A stretch of DNA of 64,000 bases, taken from positions 28,083,818 to 28,147,817 of the forward strand of contig NC_019875.2 of NCBI RefSeq assembly GCF_002234675.1, given 5' to 3'. Each line of letters opens with the position of its first letter. Positions within the stretch are counted from its first letter, which is position 1. The translations under genes were made by a program, and so were the position numbers. Positions 61,735 through 64,000 of the stretch are shown one piece after another. The notes beneath the pieces were generated by a model. That model searched no databases. It was not told where the DNA came from and worked only from the letters and a program-made list of their open reading frames with translations. Origin of the DNA: Oryzias latipes. Lineage: Eukaryota; Chordata; Actinopteri; Beloniformes; Adrianichthyidae.

Positions 61735-62329
61735 AAGAATGAGTATACCGGGACTTCACTACAACTTTTTCCAATTGCTCCAATTTTGGAAAAGGTTTAA
61801 CCCCTTAAACTGTCTCCACCGATCATTCTTGGAGGCTTAATCACATACGTCAACAGTCTAACCAATCAGACGTGGTTAACGTCCTCACTTCCTTGTGCCG
61901 ACATGCCTTATAAAGTCCCTTTAAAAAAAATAACAGACGTGAGTCTGTCCAAGATCACCTCTACAGTTTGTTTACTAAATCTCCCATGATTCATTGAGTT
62001 AATGGGACAGCATCTCTACTGTTAGCTGCCATAAAGCACAATAACTAAAATTATTTAACAGTCTTTTCTAACAGTGTGCAAATACTCTCCATGAAACAGT
62101 TTCGTCCTCCTTCGAGGTTTATGTTAAACAGACATAGAAACCAGCGCTTGGTCCAAACCATCTTTCTAGTGACAACTGGTTTCTAATCACGAAGGACTCA
62201 TTCAATTTCAGACTTCAAGCACTTAAAAGCTATTTAACTTAGTTATAAATGTATGTTAAAAAAAAGAAAAGAAGAAAATCCAGATTTAACTGTAAACATT
62301 TTTTACTTTACAATTGACCCCCCCATTAA

Positions 62330-62702
62330 ACATTGTTGGCTGCCCTCTCCCCACTCTGGGAAACCTACCCAGCTCCTGCTGCCTCAACAGAACATCACAG
62401 ACACTTAACGCAGCGGCGCCCTCCGTTTGATCTGTTGCCTTCAGGCAGACGCTACAGGTCAAGCATAAGGACAAAAAGACTCCACAACAGTTTTCACCCG
62501 TTTGCAACAAATATTTTAAAAATTGCTAGAAAACCTGCAAAATCTGCACCTGTTTGAGCTGTGCAATGGAGGATGTTTTTAAAATGAATTGAACTGAGGT
62601 CTTGTGATACTTTAATTTATTCTTTATTATTTATTTATGAAGCCCATAGAGACGACTATTGTTGAAATATTGGGCTATATAAATAAAATTGAATTGAATT
62701 TA
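62330..62702 (+). mobile_element. 5'-truncated L2-like LINE, 3' end
   Basis: The plus frame from 62333 includes RRPPFDLLPSGRRYRSSIRT and RLHNSFHPFATNILK, typical of the C-terminus of L2/CR1-group reverse-transcriptase ORFs. The copy ends in a gggctatataaataaaattg tail with ATTGAA repeats, a usual L2-type 3' end. Only the last part of the ORF is present. Confidence 0.75.
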
Positions 62703-62704
62703 TT

Positions 62705-64000
62705 TGAAACATTCTGGTTTTACCAATTGTAACATTCCTAAATTTTATTTCCTTGTTTTAAATGACTGATGACTAATTTTTATTTATTTTTTTAGTTGTA
62801 AATGTTATAACGGTAAATTATTGTTTTAATGAATAAATGATGCACTGACCAAAGAGCACTGTTTAAATGTACCATTGACAATGACAATAAATAATCAATC
62901 CCAAACTTCTTGTAAAACGAACGATACTAAAAAATGCATGAATTGAAAATATTGTCTTTTGTTTAGCTGTAATGCTCTTTATCAAAAGTACCCATAACTT
63001 ATTTTATTTTTCTATCTAGGGGTCTTTGTTATCAGAAATATTATGCAACATCAATGATAATTTTTAACCAAGTTTTAAAATGTGTGTGCTTATAAATGTT
63101 TCATTTTTCTTTCAGTTTTATTTTGAAATGTTTATTATCAGAAGTTAAACATAACAGGCTAAGCAAAAAAGAAAAAAAGGGAAATCAGGGCCCAACAGTT
63201 TGAAGAATTTAATTGTTGCTAAGTAATTGATATTTTAGTTGTTCAACAATAAAGTTTTACAAAAAACAAAAAGATAATTGCATTAATCCCAGAAATTCTT
63301 TGGAGAATTTGTAGCTCTAATGTTTGCTAAAAACCTGAGATCAGGTCCAGAGTTTAGCAGCAGAGGTTGGATTAGCTGGAAGGATCCTAATCCTGCAGCA
63401 GGCTGGCAGCGTGAAGGAACTGTGAGGACAGAAAAACCAAACTCTGTAGATCCACGCGAGGGACCCAAGAGCCACTTTTGATGTTCCCTTCACTGCTGGT
63501 GTCATTTAACATCAGTTTGCCAGAAAAACCTGTGCCTCAGTAGTGATAGTCTGCGGTTTAGCAGCTTTGCCGTGTGCTTTGGTCTGTCCTCATGTTTTTG
63601 TCATTAACCATGGAGGCACCTCCCCATGGGGGAGCCTGGCAATAAATAGTAAATTATAACTGGGGGCAGATTTTTGTACGTTTTCAAAATAAACTAGAAT
63701 CAAACAGCAGCGTCTTTCTGACAATTCTGGATAAAGAACGCCTCTTGGATAAGACAAGAAATTTCTTTAATAGAAAAAATGAAATCCAAATAAAGATTTA
63801 TTTTTCACTTTTTCTGCTATAAACAGGATTATGTGAGGAATTCTAATTAGCGCAGATTAAATAATCCATCCCCCTTAAATGTATATCTACTTCTTTATCA
63901 TTTTATCATTATTATAATTATTATTATTATATTATATCATTATAATTATATTATTGTGACTGAATACCTGCACTTTATCTGTTAAATTTTAAGAAGTCAA
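62705..64000. other. pth1r intron or upstream sequence, nothing recognised
   Basis: No exon for the PTH1R extracellular domain was found on the minus strand between 60614 and 64000. They are expected beyond the right edge. AT-rich, with TTA-type simple sequence near 63905-63955. Confidence 0.5.

Noticed and set aside
60614-64000. Search for PTH1R extracellular-domain exons
   Set aside because: No minus-strand segment with the expected cysteine pattern or phase-0 join to 60613 was found; they are taken to lie beyond the window.

Overview
This window looks like a teleost fish nuclear genome. It is AT-rich, has short spliced exons with canonical vertebrate splice sites, and is dense in fish-type interspersed repeats (Tc1-like elements, MITEs, an L2-like LINE tail). 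Four protein-coding genes can be assembled exon by exon with consistent phase: higd1a (+, 4.97-5.81 kb), ccdc13 (+, about 10.9-17.6 kb, possibly to 20.9 kb), tmie (+, 30.47-43.34 kb) and pth1r (-, 46.90-60.61 kb, continuing off the right edge). The human orthologues all lie on 3p21-p22, as I recall, so the order fits a conserved syntenic block. The species cannot be fixed from the sequence alone.

Layout. 1-4.3 kb: repeats and a CTCF-like motif. 4.3-5.9 kb: higd1a, four exons, the first non-coding. 5.9-10.9 kb: non-coding, with a CpG-rich promoter-like patch near 7.7 kb that has no CDS attached. 10.9-20.9 kb: ccdc13, with a non-coding first exon carrying an X-box-like site and a uORF, 13 coding exons, a probable GC-AG intron, and repeats close to two exons. 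20.9-30.4 kb: intergenic, mainly repeats. 30.5-43.5 kb: tmie, three common exons and two alternative terminal exons 6 kb apart; the large intron holds a Tc1-like element nested in a MITE. 43.5-46.9 kb: intergenic. 46.9-64 kb: pth1r, nine exons from TM1 to the C-terminal tail; the extracellular-domain exons were not found.

The most unusual object is a 3.69-kb element (47870-51559) in the last pth1r intron. It has inverted terminal repeats of about 700 bp, an 8-bp imperfect target duplication, and two small spliced genes running tail to tail toward the centre. The rightward one looks damaged. The leftward one assembles into an intact three-exon, 115-codon reading frame. Their poly(A) signals lie about 30 bp apart. 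Neither product is recognisable to me as a transposase. The element sits inside an older interspersed repeat, which can be read across the insertion point.

Functionally the four genes are unrelated neighbours: a mitochondrial respiratory-supercomplex factor, a centriolar/ciliary coiled-coil protein, a hair-cell mechanotransduction subunit, and the PTH/PTHrP receptor. There is no operon logic here.
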